Of a stretch of 64,000 nt of DNA, positions 11,372 through 22,624 are shown in pieces; within the stretch, counting starts at the first letter, position 1, and every line of letters starts with the position of its first letter. The position numbers and the translations under genes are program-made. Under the pieces are notes generated by a model that was not told the origin of the DNA, did not search any database, and worked only from the letters and a program-made list of their open reading frames with translations. Location of the stretch: contig CM034303.1 in the NCBI GenBank assembly GCA_019925795.1, forward strand, positions 434,001 through 498,000, given 5' to 3'. The DNA comes from Dendrobium chrysotoxum. Lineage: Eukaryota > Streptophyta > Magnoliopsida > Asparagales > Orchidaceae.

Positions 11372-11595
11372 ATGGTTTGCTCAAGTTGCATGTGCTAGGA
11401 CCCATCTTAGAACTTTACATTGTCATTGTTAAGTTGAAATTAGTTGTTCAAGCATTGCATTTATATAATTTAGCACATCGTTTGTTTGTTGTCCATATTT
11501 TTTCGACATCATATTGCAAGTTTAAGTGTGTTTCCCACTAGTAAAATTGCTGTCCTTTACATCCTTCAACCATTAGTAACCTGTAGTGTATCCAA

Positions 11596-12807
11596 ATGGA
11601 CACGGAACAACTTAGCAGGACCTTAGATCTGTTGGTAGGTCAAATGAACACCATTAGCCAGCAACTCAAGGAAAACCAAGCTGACATCGCTGAACTCCGT
11701 AGAACTACCACTGATCGATTTGATACCCTAGATCGAGGTAGGAACCACCAGACTCCTTACACTCCGTCTAGACCTCCTTCCATGTATGGGGACTATCTTT
11801 TTTCGGATGAGGGACCACTTCGTGCCCCTTATCGAGCTCCCCAGTATGGACACAACCTTAACCACGATCCTGACATGCCCCTAATGAAAAACATTAAGGT
11901 CAATGCTCCAACCTTTGATGGAACTCTCGATCCTCAGCTCTTCTTAGACTGGGTCAAAGGTATGAATAGTTTCTTTAAGTGGTATAACATTTCTGAAGCT
12001 AGGAAGGTCAGTTTTGCCGAAATGAAACTCATTGGTAGGGCTAGTCAATTTTGGTCGAACTTAGAAAGCCTTAGAGAAGCCCGAAACGAGTATCCCATCA
12101 CTAATTAGTTGTCGATGAAGCATGAGCTCAAGCAGAAGTACTTGCCTCCCTCGTACTTCTCCAGGCTCTTGGATAAGTGGAATAGGTTGACTCAGGGCAA
12201 CAAACCGGTCAAAAATTACATCGCATCTTTTGATGATTATCTGATTCATTGCAAAGGGGAGACCTCCACTACCCCCGCGTAGATTCTGTCCATGTTTCGT
12301 ATCGGGTTGCGAGAGAATCTTCGCAACGAACTATTTGCCCGGAACGTCACTATCCTTGAAAATGCCTACAGCTTAGTGTTACACCTGGAGGAACCCCGTT
12401 CCCAACACCCTAGTCGACACCACGACTCTAGGCCTTCCTACAGACCTTCCGGTAGTTACACTCGTCATGCCTCCACTGCCCGACCGACCCCATGGAGCAC
12501 TACCCGACCACCCACTGGTCCTCCTACACCCCGTCCTGATTTTAGAAGTAAGGCTCCTGCTCCAAATACCCCTCGGTCCAGCCCCGGGACCAAGTGCTTT
12601 AGATGCCAAGGGATGGGCATATCGCTTCTCAGTTCTCAAGTCCCTACAAAATCTCAATTATCGAAAAGATTACTGAAGAAGAATTCGAGCCCGAGGTTGA
12701 TCAGATCCACCAAGTGGAAGATGAGGGTGATTTCTTCGAGGAGGATGATAACACTACTGTCCTCCTTTGCCTTCAAAAACTTGACACATCTCCCATCTGC
12801 GTGGTGA
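11596..12807 (+). pseudogene. gag of chromovirus B, two in-frame stops
   Basis: Gag starts at the ATG at 11596, which also fits the start of gag in element C (33238). An N-terminal coiled-coil-like stretch (QLSRTLDLLVGQMNTISQQL) is followed by a basic, Pro/Tyr-rich linker. The core then reads NAPTFDGTLDPQLFLDWV and MNSFFKWYNISEARKVSFAEM. TAG at 12106 replaces a Trp codon (element C has W there), and TAG at 12280 replaces a Gln codon; the frame is otherwise open to 12807. The C-terminal part is Pro/Arg/Ser-rich. A one-base loss at about 12610 breaks the CCHC zinc knuckle after CFRCQG. The intact knuckle of element C is the comparison. Confidence 0.9.
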
Positions 12808-13178
12808 GATGTGCGCTGTCACACCCTGCTACCATCGATGACTGGCGTAGGACTGCGATCTTTCACACCTACACCAAAATCAAGGAGAAGAATTGTAAAG
12901 TCATCGTGGATAATGGCAGATGCATCAATGCTGTCTCCTCCAGCATGGTGTCCAAGTTGGGTCTGTCTACTGTTCCTCACCCCAACCCCTATAAAGTAGC
13001 GTGGGTCAATTCCACTGCCTTGGAGGTGAAGGAACGAAGCTTCATACCTATCTCTTTCGATGACTATAAAGAGAATGTTTGGTGTGATGTGCTGATTATG
13101 GATGTTAAACAAATCCTTTTGAGCCCCAGGTTAAGGATGACTCAAAATCCAACCCTTTTAAAGTCAAGAAAGGACTGA
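12603..13178 (+). pseudogene. Protease region of chromovirus B
   Basis: The frame starts inside the broken zinc knuckle (GHIASQ). It runs through an acidic linker (EEEFEPEVDQ) to a retropepsin-like domain with the loop VIVDNGRCINAVSSSMV near 12900-12950. The catalytic triad is D-N-G, the same as in element C. The domain ends at MDVKQILL near 13115. The following segment present in element C (34870-34990) is missing here, so a deletion of roughly 100-130 bases removed the end of the protease and part of the linker. The frame is lost at 13178. Confidence 0.82.
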
Positions 13179-13257
13179 ACCTAGTCATCGCCAAGGTTCT
13201 CGATTCTGAGATTGCCAAGGTGCACCCCTATACGCCTTAGTCAATCGTGAGACTTCC

Positions 13258-14720
13258 ACTGAGTCTGACGAGCCAATCCCTTAGGAGGTCCAACCTATTA
13301 TTGATCAGCTTATTGATGTCTTTCCTGATGATCTCCCTGATCAGTTACCCCCACTTAGAGATATCCAGCATGTCATAGATTTTGTCCCCGGAGCCTCCCT
13401 TCCTAACCTGCCACACTATTGCATGAACCCCACGGAACATGCTGAACTCAAGAAGCAGGTAGATGAGTTATTACAGTGAGGTTTTATCAAAGAAGCCTTA
13501 GTCCTTGCGTTGTACCCGCCCTTCTTACTCCTAAGAAGGATGGATCCTGGCGAATGTGTATTGATAGCCGGGCTATCAACAAGATCACCGTCAAATATCG
13601 TTTCCCTATCCCAAGGTTAGACGATATACTTGATATGATGACGGGAGCCACTCTATTTTCTAAGATTGATCTCAAGAGTGGATACCACCAAATCCGAATC
13701 TGATCTGGTGATGAGTGGAAAACTGCCTTTAAGACCAAGGATGGTCTCTATGAGTGGTTAGTCATGCCTTTCAGGTTGAGTAACACCCCGAGTACCTTCA
13801 TAAGGATCATGACTCAAGTGTTGCGCCCTTTTATGGGAAAGTTTGTCATCGTCTACTTTGACGACATTCTTATTTATAGCCAGTCGGTGAGTCAGCACTT
13901 CGACCACTTAAGGCAAGTTTGCGAGGTCTTAAGGAATGATCAATTTTATGCCAATCCCACGAAATGTACCGTCCTTGTAGATTGCATTATCTTTATGGGC
14001 TTTATTGTTTCAGCCCAAGGGGTCTCTACAGACCCCGAGAAGATGAGGGCCATTGTAGAATGGTCGGTTCCTCAGAACATCCAGAAAGTCCGCAGCTTCC
14101 ACGGCCTAGCCACCTTCTATAGGAGATTTATTCGAAATTTTAACACCATTGTATCTCCTATCACCGATTGTCTCAAGAAATGTGATTTTCACTGGACCCC
14201 GGTTGCCACCAAAGCCTTTGATGAGATTACGAAAAGAATAGTGAAAGCCCCAGTGATGAGACTTCCTGATTTCTCCAAAGTCTTCGAAGTAACCTACGAC
14301 GCTTCGGGGGTCGGAATTGGAGGGGTCCTATCCTAGGAAGGTCACCTTGTTGCTTATTTCAGTGAAAAGCTAAATGACATTCGGCAGCGTTATTCTACAT
14401 ATGATAAGGAGTTCTATGCAATGATCCAATCTGTTCGTTATTGGCGACACCACTTGCTCCCGCAAGAGTTCGTTATCTTCTTGGATCACGAGGCTCTGAG
14501 TTATATCAACTCCCAAAAGAAGTTGAATGCACGTCATGGTCGATGGCCCGAATTCCTTCAGGAGTACACTTATACCCTTGGCACAAGGCGGGAGTTGAAA
14601 ATAAAGCTGTCGATGCTCTCGGTCGTCGTATGATGACTACTATTGAGATGAGAGTTGAAGTTGTGGGATTTGATCAAATCAAAAAGGACTATTTGGAATG
14701 CCCCAACTTCAAAGAGACTT
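13258..14720 (+). pseudogene. Reverse transcriptase and RNase H of chromovirus B
   Basis: RT shows SPCVVPALLTPKKDGSWRMC from about 13500, IDLKSGYHQIRI, and MPF-LSN-PSTF. An intact YFDD catalytic motif is at 13854-13865, followed by FHGLATFYRRFIRNF. An in-frame TGA near 13701 stands where element C has Arg. A TAG at 14334 ends the YDASGVGIGGVLS start of RNase H, where C has Gln. RNase H continues with FLDHEALSYINSQKKLN and, after a frameshift, KAVDALGRR. The coding sequence runs up to the solo LTR and resumes after it at 16770. Confidence 0.92.
14716..14720 (+). repeat. Target-site duplication GACTT, left copy
   Basis: GACTT directly precedes the solo LTR and is repeated at 16770-16774. Removing the LTR and one copy rejoins the pol frame of element B. 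Confidence 0.88.
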
Positions 14721-16769
14721 TGTGACACCCCACAGTACTCCTAATCAGTACCATTGAGTGTAACAAGCAAACATAAACATTTATTCTTTCTTAACATTTA
14801 ATACAACTTCTCAATCATATAGAAGTTCAAATAAAACATCCCACCATATTTTGTTTTATACATCAACGGAAGCAACATTCAATTTAAAACCTCAAGGACA
14901 CACTTACAGAGCCACTAAGAAAATCCAAACAACTTCAAATAATACAACATGTAAATTTCTTACTAACCTCAAGAGTAGACTTCAACATAGAATAAACATT
15001 AACAGAAATTTTAAAAATACTTGCAAACTAGTCTTCTCCAACTTTTTGTTTTCCTTTACCTGTAACAACAGCCAGTAATAAATGCTGGTGAGCTATGAGG
15101 CTCCATAAGCTATGCAAATTTAATTAAACAGTATAATAACATAAGAATATTAACTCAAAACATTGAAGTCATAATGATTAAACTTACTTCCACTAGTACA
15201 AGTCTCAAAACCTTTATTAACATTAATCTTTACTTTCTTGGAGTTAATTGAATATCAAATTCCATTAGTAAAAGACTTGGCTATCCTTTCATAACATTAT
15301 TCAATGGAGCCCAGGTAAACCTGGCATTATCGCCATTGAATTTCATTGAGGTCCCTTTTTTGCCTCCTTAGGGGTCCCTTTTGCCCCACCTGCTATGCAG
15401 GTATCTTTCTCTTGGGGTCCCTTTTGCCCCACCTACAATACAGGTTTATATTTGGGTCCCTTTTGCCCACCTGATATTGTAGACATATATTATATCATAG
15501 GTTAGCCAATCTTTACTTTAATTTGATATTCAAACATTCATACATTCATAATTCACATTAATTGCAATGGTTATAATCTTTCCATTATGCATATAACCAT
15601 ACATCTATTGAAGGAAGAATATGATAGATACTAAGTTAAATCAATTAAGAAATGACTGAATAAGTACTCTTAGATATCTATTAAATCTTACTTATTCTCA
15701 TAGTTATGTAGTGGTGAACACTTCAATGTGCTCTCATGATTATCACTAAAGTTCTCATAATGAAATCCATTTATACATAAATCTACAAGATATGAGGAAT
15801 ATACTAAACAATTATAATCATGGCACTTTAGAAATAAATTCCTAACTTACACAACTTACCTTCTTGAGCAGTCTCTTCCAAACTTCTACCTCGCAACCTT
15901 CTCCTTTGATAAACTAATTCAGATTCTCGTCTCTGCATTATAAATCTGATACATCAAGATATAAGAATTATAATACATTTCTATAAACTTTATTGATTTT
16001 TATATTCTTGAAAAGATAATGAATCACCATCATTACCTTTCTTTCCAAAATTCTTTTTCTCCAACTATATCTCTATTCTTCTTTTAGATTCTTCTTCCAA
16101 ACCCTTCGAAACCCTATTGTTCCCTGTTTTATAATTTAGATTGCACACTTATCACATCAATCATATGTAAATTTTAGCAAATCTTGCTACAATTAAGTTT
16201 ACATACCTAACTGTATCTTATCCACAAGCACTTCTCTTCATAACCAAAAATCTGAATTATATTGCTTCTACCAATTTCTCTTCCAAGTAGTAATGCTGAA
16301 TTCTTTCCTTCTAGAGCAACAGAACCCTTCACTTCAACATGCTGAATACTTCATTATTTGCTTCTGTAATGCTGAAGGAAAACTGCCCTAGCCGAAGAAG
16401 GAAATCTGCCCTAGCCGCACATCTTCCTTGGCAACAGGTTCAAATTCTTTTTCCTGTACTAACCGCCCAAGCCACTAGTCTTTCTCGGCTGAATGTGGTT
16501 TTCCCCAGTCTCCAGTAATACTCCTTGCGAACTCCAACTGCTCTCCGCCTTCTTTGAAATTTTCCCCAGCGAACTTCAGTAATAGGAGGGGAAGAATAAG
16601 GTTTATCTAAATGTGGGCCCCATCAAGCTTCTAACCGCCCTCTTATCATAATACCTTTTCCCAAAAGCTGCCATGACATACATCCATTCAGATTTTTTTT
16701 TTTTTTTAAACTAACACATTAATATTATAATACTTAATTAAAATTGTACCTGAAATTCCGGTTCTTACA
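14721..16769. mobile_element. Solo LTR (Del/Tekay-like), 2049 bp, inside pol of element B
   Basis: Starts TGTGACACC and ends TTCTTACA, so it has the TG...CA ends of an LTR, and it is flanked by GACTT on both sides. It has no coding capacity. Near 15090 it has a GTGAGCTATGAGG motif. At 15350-15475 it has a tandem block of the GGGTCCCTTTTGCCCCACC type. Similar layouts occur in the LTR of element E. A lone LTR with an intact duplication is the product of recombination between the two LTRs of a full element. Orientation is not certain because the termini are nearly palindromic. Confidence 0.88.
15350..15475. repeat. Short tandem block inside the solo LTR
   Basis: GGTCCCTTTTGCCCCACCT recurs three to four times with variable spacers. 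It is part of the LTR. Confidence 0.8.
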
Positions 16770-18175
16770 GACTTATTCTCTTTTGGCCACAGGCAGTACA
16801 AGTCTTGTGGATGATTTCCTTCTAGAGGATGGTTACCTCTTCAAAGCTCAAACGCGTTGCATCCCTAGCACCTCCTTTAGGGAATTTCTTATTTGGGAAC
16901 TCCACGCCGGAGGCCTCGCTGAGCACTTCGACCGGGATAAAACGATAGAAGCCGTGGAGAATTGTTTCTTTTGGCCCACTCTGAAGAGGGATGTTGGTAA
17001 AATGGTCAGCAGGTGCCACACGTGCCAGCTGGCCAAACAACAAAAACAAAATATTGGTCTCTACACCCCTCTGTCTGTCCCCAACTGTCCTTGGCAGGAT
17101 TTTAGCATGAATTTTATCTTAGGCATGTCCAAGACTATCCGTAGGAATGATGCCATCTGTGTTGTAGTCGATCGATTTTTCAAAAGGACCCATTTCCTAC
17201 CCTACTCCAAAACATCCGACGCCTCCCACATTGCCAAACTTTACTTCAATGAAGTCGTCCGATTACATGGTTTACCCAAAACCATTGTATCGGACAGAGA
17301 TGTCAAGTTCATCAATTATTTTTGGAAAACCCTATGGGTGAAAATGGGCACTAAATTGCAATTCTCTACACCCTTTCATCCGCAAACTGATGGATAAACC
17401 AAGGTAGTCAATAGGAGCTTAGGCAATTTGTTAAGGTCCCTGGTAGGTGAGCATATTAAGGATTGGGATTCCATACTCCCCACAACTGAGTTCGCCTATA
17501 ATAATTCTGTGAACCGTACCACAGGCCTAAGTCCCGCTGAAATTATTTATGGATTCAAACCTAGACAACCGCTAGATCTCATACCCATGTGTTCTAGGTA
17601 TAAGATTTCTGAGTCTGCATCATCATTTACATCGCATATGCATAAACTTCATAAAGAAATTGCACGCCAAATTAAAAAGAGCAATAATGATTATAAACTT
17701 TATGCTGACCTTAAATGAATATTTAAAACTTTTGAGGTTGGTGACTCAGTAATGGTGCGGATTCATCCGAAACGGTTCCTACAATGAACGGTTAAGAAGT
17801 TACACGCTAAGAGTGCGAAACCATTCAAAATAATTAAGAAAATCAATGATAATGCTTATATAGTGGATCTGCCTGCAGAATTCAATATCAATCCCTCCTT
17901 TAACATAAAAGATCTAGTAGCATATGAAGGTCCCGATTTTAACCCACCAAATCCACTTCAAAAGCAATCTTGTGTGACCCCACCTTGTGAGAACCCAAAC
18001 CTACCTCCACTTCAAAACATTCCCAAAATACTCATGGCAGAAAAGGTTGACACGATTCTGAGCGATGATATCATTTCCATAAGAGAAGGTGGACAAATGA
18101 GGTATTTGATCAGGTGGAGAGGTAAACCTGAGTCAGATGATACGTGGTTAGATCGCGAGGAGCTATAGCAGATTG
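16770..18175 (+). pseudogene. Integrase and chromodomain of chromovirus B
   Basis: After the solo LTR the pol frame resumes. The integrase zinc domain reads HAGGLAEHFDRDKTIEAVE and CHTCQLAKQ. The core has the Asp of FSMNFILGM, the Asp of VSDRDVKFI, and the Glu region at HPQTDG-TKVVNRS, where TAA at 17395 replaces a Gln codon and the following Glu codon is Lys. TGA codons at about 17716 and 17785 break the C-terminal domain (FEVGDSVMV, DNAYIVDLPAEF). At 18041-18168 a clear chromodomain follows: VDTILSDDIISIREGGQM, then RYLIRWRGKP and DTWLDREEL. This is the best-kept chromodomain in the window. Confidence 0.92.
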
Positions 18176-18254
18176 ACCCCGACGCATTGGAGATTTATGA
18201 GAGCACCCATGATGCTTACTCGACGGAGTCGAGCTTCTTCCTACCCCAGGAGAA

Positions 18255-20011
18255 TGATGGGGACATCAAATCATGGAAAGTATATCAGAGACGTGGCCGG
18301 CAATCTACGGCCACGATCGCGTCGATCTATTTCTGAGTCTTCATATATTTTTATTTTTGCTTTATTTATTTGTTTTAGTAACATTTCCCGTTTCGCCCTT
18401 ACTTAAGAGTTTTGTCATGTGTAAGCCCTAGGGGCTATGTCGTCTTTTATTTTCCCTTTCATTATATGAGGCTATATATAGCCCCTTATGTTTCTTTTGA
18501 AGTTAATGAATGAATGAATCATAATCAAATTCCTGTAAATTGAATTCTTGTAAGAGCTTGAGAGTCCTTGGAGAGAGATCCCTAGGAGAGGGAAGTGGAT
18601 CACCCACCAACCTTGGAAGAGTCCGGGTTCGTGGCTATTTTCTTCTTAGTTCTTCCTTCTCTTTCTCTCTCCCTTCCCTATCACACCACGGCCCATCCAA
18701 ATCCCCCAACCGCCGGTCATCCTAACCCCATCCTACCTCTTGGCCAAGCTCTCACCCCACCTTCCCCCATCCTTCCTACTTGCTTACAACTCATTCCCCT
18801 ATCCCCAAGCTACCCGAACTCCACCCAAACCCTAGCCTAGCCGCCGGCCTCTCCCTTCCCCCTTGCCCCCAAATTTTCAAATTCCTCATCATTACTTTCC
18901 TTCCTTACTTAGCCTATTTTGGGGAAACTTTTCAATTTCAATTATTCAAATCAAATTTGAATTTTGAAACATTTCCTAAAATAGAATCCTATTTTAAAAA
19001 AGTTTCTAAAATCAAATCCAAATTAAATTTGAATTAGATTGGAATTAAGTCCTATTCCTTAATTTGAGAATCCCATTTAAGTAATAAAGCCCTTATTTCC
19101 CCAATCCCTCTCCCTATGCCGCCGGCCCCCTCCTTGCCCTACTTGAATACATTCCAAACTTCAAGCCTCTCTCTTTGGAAAGAATTCAAAGCCTCTCTCT
19201 CTCTCTTTACCCGCCCCCTACCTCTTTCCAAATCACCCTTAAATCCTTTCCAAATTAAAGGATTAACTAGGGAAATAATTTCTTAATTTCCCTCCATCCT
19301 CCCTCCTCTAAAATCTGAACCTACTTTTCCCCAAAGCCTCTCCTTTGGCCGACCACCCTCTCACCCTTTCTTCCACTTGGATTCTTGAGAAAATTTTTTT
19401 TCTCTCAAAGGGAATCCTTAAGGATAGCAAAGAACGTCTTCTACAATACTTCAACACTACGAAATCGATGCATGGCCGATCCTGAACTTGACTCCGGCTT
19501 CGTCTACAACGAACAAGGCTTCGTGGACATCCTCCGATCGCCTTTCTTCGACGTCAATTTGGAAGTAGACATCTTCACCCTGTCCGAAGCCATCGAAGAA
19601 CAGCTTTCCACCGTTCAGTGGAAAATCACCGCCGTGCCTCGACGAGGGCGAACTTTCCTCCTCTTCAATTTCCTCCCTATCTTTTCTCTTGTAGGTTGTG
19701 AATCAAGCATAAGGAATCGTGCAAAGCTATCTGCCAAAGCTTAGTAAACATAGGGAATGAGTTATGACTTTCTATGCATCTACTCTTATTGTTAATCTAA
19801 GGATGTTATTGAAAATCCCCTAAATTTGCTTATGTTGAAGTTCTAATTGTTTTAGTGATCTCAATTATTAGCGTGTGATTTGGCCTAAGCAGAAGCACCC
19901 TTCGTTGTTTTCTATTATCGTTAAATGGCTAACGTTTTAATTCTTATTGCTCTTCTTAACAGCGTGCAAATTCTTTTTGCAATCATTTAACACATACATA
20001 GTCCTACATCA
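18255..20011 (+). repeat. 3' LTR of chromovirus B
   Basis: This 1757-base LTR starts TGATGGGGACATC and ends CCTACATCA. It follows a short purine tract (AGGAGAA). The TATA box is near 18473. The sequence after 20011 is element D again, mid-RT. Confidence 0.93.
19385..19744 (+). CDS. LTR-resident open reading frame, 3' copy, unknown
   Basis: Same frame as 10699-10995 in the 5' LTR, with about a dozen residue changes and a 10-codon in-frame gap after the EVD stretch. A stop that ends the 5' copy (TGA after PRRG) is CGA here, so this copy runs about 30 codons further. I do not recognise the product. See the 5' copy for the argument for and against coding. Confidence 0.3.
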   Translation: MRKFFFSQRESLRIAKNVFYNTSTLRNRCMADPELDSGFVYNEQGFVDILRSPFFDVNLEVDIFTLSEAIEEQLSTVQWKITAVPRRGRTFLLFNFLPIFSLVGCESSIRNRAKLSAKA

Positions 20012-21560
20012 AATTTTTCAAATGTAAATTTCAGTTGAAAAGTACTACTTCTGTTGGACGTGTAATCAATAGTGAGGGTCTTTTTGTAGAATTACATATA
20101 ATTCAAGCTATAGCAAATTAGCTGAGACCAACCACAATTACAAAAATAAGGATTTTTTCATATCTTGTTTGTTATTATAAAGGTTTATTAAGAGATTTTC
20201 TCATATTGCTATGTCATTGTCTAAATTAACTTAAAAAGCAATTGATTTAAAATGGAATGCTCGTTATGAAGAAGCTTTCCTGAGATTGAAAACATGTTTA
20301 ATAACTACACCAAGGCTAATTATTCCCTCAAAAACATAAGGGTTTCAAATATATAATACCGCATCATTTTGCGGATTAGGTTGTGTTTTAGGACTATTTA
20401 GTTGGAAGTAAAATGAGAGTAAAGTATGACATACATGAGTTTTGAAAATATTGGTGTTTAGTTAGAAGAAAAAATGCAAAGTAAAATAAATAAATGTAGT
20501 GTAAACCATTTTGATTCATTTTTTAGGTAAACCAAAATGGTCAAATTTTGAGCGAAAATCGTTTACACCGCAAGCAAGCTTGCTTGACCTCCACCACCCG
20601 TCGCCTCCCACCATTGCTAGCTGCCTCCACACGTCGCCGTTGCCGCCGCTGCCGTCGGCCACCACCACTGTCGACCGCCTCCAACCACCACCACCCACCG
20701 CTAGCCGCCGCCACCACCTGTCGTCGTCGCCATCACCGCCGCCAGCTGCCACCACCCATAGTTGGCCAGCACAACAGGCCACCGCAACTCGCCGCTGGCC
20801 ACCACCACCAACCACCATATTGGGACTTTACACTACATTCATTTACTTCAAACTAAACAAAAAAAAACATTTACCTACATTTACTTTACACTCATTCAAA
20901 CAACTCCAAAGTATACCTTTTATATTGTAATCCTTTCACACTGCATTCATATTACATTGCATTCCTTTTTCAAATAGCTCCTTAATGCAGCATGAAAGAG
21001 TAGTAGCATGTGCTTCTAGATGGTTAAGGAAATATAAAAGAAATTATCCTCCATATAATCTAGAGTTAGTAGAAGTTGTGTTTGCACAAAAGATCTATAG
21101 ACATAATAAAGAGTTGGATGTAAAGTCTTAACTAATTACCAAAGTTTAAAATATATCTACACTAAGGAAAAAAATTTTGAGACTGAAGATGCGTAGGTTC
21201 TTATGAAAATATGGAAAGAATTGAAAAAGTGGCTTATAGATTGATTTTATCAATACACATGCATGAAAATCGAAATGCACAATGTGTTCCACATCTCTTT
21301 TCTACAAAAATATATAGCTGATGAATCTAACAAGGTTGTTTCTGTTCTAGCTATTAGATGTCCAATCTAATCTCACATACATTAATCTGATCTTACATAC
21401 GTGGAAGAACTAGAAAGAATATTGAGATATAATGTGAAATGACTTGTAAGTCAAGATATTCCTTCTGTACTAGTTTTGTGGAAGCATGGAACAAAATAAG
21501 ATACGATACGGAAGAAGGAATCAAAGATTAAGAGAATATAATCAATATCTCTCATTTGAG
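20012..21560 (+). pseudogene. RT, RNase H and pol-end remnant of element D
   Basis: At 20012 the translation matches Del/Tekay RT just after the catalytic motif (KFFKCKFQL, then RPTTITKIRIF). RNase H follows to 20390, is interrupted by the MITE at 20391-20981, and resumes with HERVVACASRWLRKYKRNYPP. Most of integrase is deleted between about 21120 and 21280. The extreme pol C-terminus is still readable: VFHISFLQKYIADESNKV at about 21288, then the LTYVEELERIL stretch near 21395. Numerous stops make it dead. Confidence 0.78.
20388..20984. mobile_element. PIF/Harbinger-like MITE with TTA target-site duplication
   Basis: The 591-base insert at 20391-20981 starts GGACTATTTAG and ends CAAATAGCTCC. 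The ends form imperfect inverted repeats, and longer imperfect complementarity continues inwards (GTAAAGTAAA and AATGTAGTGTAAA-type blocks). TTA flanks it on both sides (20388-20390, 20982-20984), the PIF/Harbinger signature. Removing the insert plus one TTA restores the RNase H frame of element D exactly, which proves the insertion limits. The middle (20570-20820) is rich in CCACC/GCCGCC repeats, and the long Pro/His-rich frames there are compositional. Confidence 0.85.
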
Positions 21561-22070
21561 GTATGACTTTTTTGCTACATTTTAAATTTTGAGGGCAATT
21601 TAACTAAGAATAAGAAATTCAAATAACCGTTTAAGAAAATTTTATTGAGACGCCTATAAAAATAGGTGTTGTAAATTTGGCAAATTACAATACTGAATAA
21701 CTGATTAAGTTCGTCAATTAAAAGAGAGCAAGGGAGCAATCAATGCAAAAATAAAGCGAGACAAAGAAAAGAATAAGGTGAGACAGAAGGTGGCAAGAGA
21801 CAAAAAGAAAGAAAGCCAGTCAGCAAGAGATAAAGAGGGATAAAACAAGAGACGGAGAGAAGCAAGGTAGGGAACGAGCAAACCTGCAAGTGACCATGAG
21901 ACGAAGAGCAAACAAAGTTGATTGATCCAGAGAGGTTAGGAGAGAGATCAATTGATGGACAAGCACCTGCAGGTGATTAGCCTCAGGAGAGAGAGAGTGT
22001 GTTAGAAACAGGGAAAGATCGAGAAAAAGAGTTAGACAAGGCAATTGAACCAAGAGCAAGGAGTGATCTA
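21561..22070 (+). other. Probable 3' LTR remnant of element D with purine-rich stretch
   Basis: No gene seen. A TATA-like CTATAAAAATAGG is near 21654. From about 21720 to 22070 the plus strand is strongly purine-rich (AAGAGACAAAAAG-type runs). Its position right after the end of pol suggests an LTR, but no border or second copy was found. Confidence 0.35.
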
Positions 22071-22389
22071 GTGATTGAAAAATTGATGGCTTTTACTTGA
22101 AATGAAAATTTCATATAAAATTTAATTTTATTTTATTTTAAAAAATAGAAAACTCTAAAGTAAGGAATCAGTTTAGTAATAAATTAACAAATCCTATATA
22201 AAAGCATACTCTAATCAAATAGAAGTTGTTCGGTATGCCTTAATTTCATTACATATCCAATTATGATATGATAATATTTTGAAGCAATGGAGATTCAGTT
22301 TAGGTTTTTGTTAGGCCAAAACTATGCTAACCCAGTCAAGTTACATTTTAAGAAGATAAGAGCTAAATTCAAAATAATATAATAGAACC

Positions 22390-22560
22390 AATGCATAAAA
22401 TTATAACTATCACCAGTGGAAGACAATTTTATCAAGTTTGGATGTTAAATCAATCATAATTTAAATTTCAATGCATAAATTACAGCTAACGCCAGCTAAA
22501 GACAATGTTTTCTAGTTTGGATTATCAACCAATCATAATTTACATGCAATCAATAATAAT
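22390..22560. repeat. Direct duplication of about 80 bp
   Basis: Two imperfect copies: ATAA-TTA-A-CTA-C-CCAG followed by GACAAT and AATCATAATTTA, at about 22393-22472 and 22473-22555. They lie in the intron downstream of COQ6 exon 4. Confidence 0.7.
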
Positions 22561-22624
22561 TACTCAAAACCAATACAAAAATGTGATGCCACTGAGAGAT
22601 GGAAAGATAGAACTGAAGATGTAC

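Larger units (their letters stand above)
9607..20011 (+). mobile_element. Chromovirus B with an internal solo LTR
   Basis: A Ty3/gypsy chromovirus with LTRs at 9607-11357 and 18255-20011, a tRNA-iMet primer site, gag, protease, RT, RNase H, integrase and chromodomain, all plus strand. It is a sister of element C: both Gags start MD-EQ--RTL, and both proteases have D-N-G in place of D-S/T-G. A 2049-base solo LTR splits pol at 14721-16769. The leftmost roughly 40 bases of the 5' LTR are gone, together with part of host element D, so no target-site duplication survives. Stops and small deletions make it non-autonomous. Confidence 0.93.
8403..21560 (+). mobile_element. Element D: old Del/Tekay-like gypsy element, split by element B
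   Basis: Gag and protease remnants lie at 8403-9606 and RT, RNase H and pol-end remnants at 20012-21560, all on the plus strand and in the right order. Element B (9607-20011) sits between them. The left half stops just past the protease-RT linker. The right half restarts within RT after the YxDD region, so about 150 RT residues are missing at the junction. D is far more decayed than B, which fits D being the older host of the insertion. Its clade call rests on the remnants around FSKCEFWL-, LGCVLM- and VFHVSML-type motifs of Del/Tekay pol. Confidence 0.8.

Noticed and set aside
20511..20977. Pro/His/Thr-rich frames, and a Gly/Val-rich frame on the other strand
   Set aside because: They come from CCACC/GCCGCC triplet-like composition in the core of the MITE; open on both strands and in several frames.
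21714..22059. Minus-strand Leu/Ser-rich frames
   Set aside because: Shadow of the purine-rich plus strand; no family resemblance and no start context.
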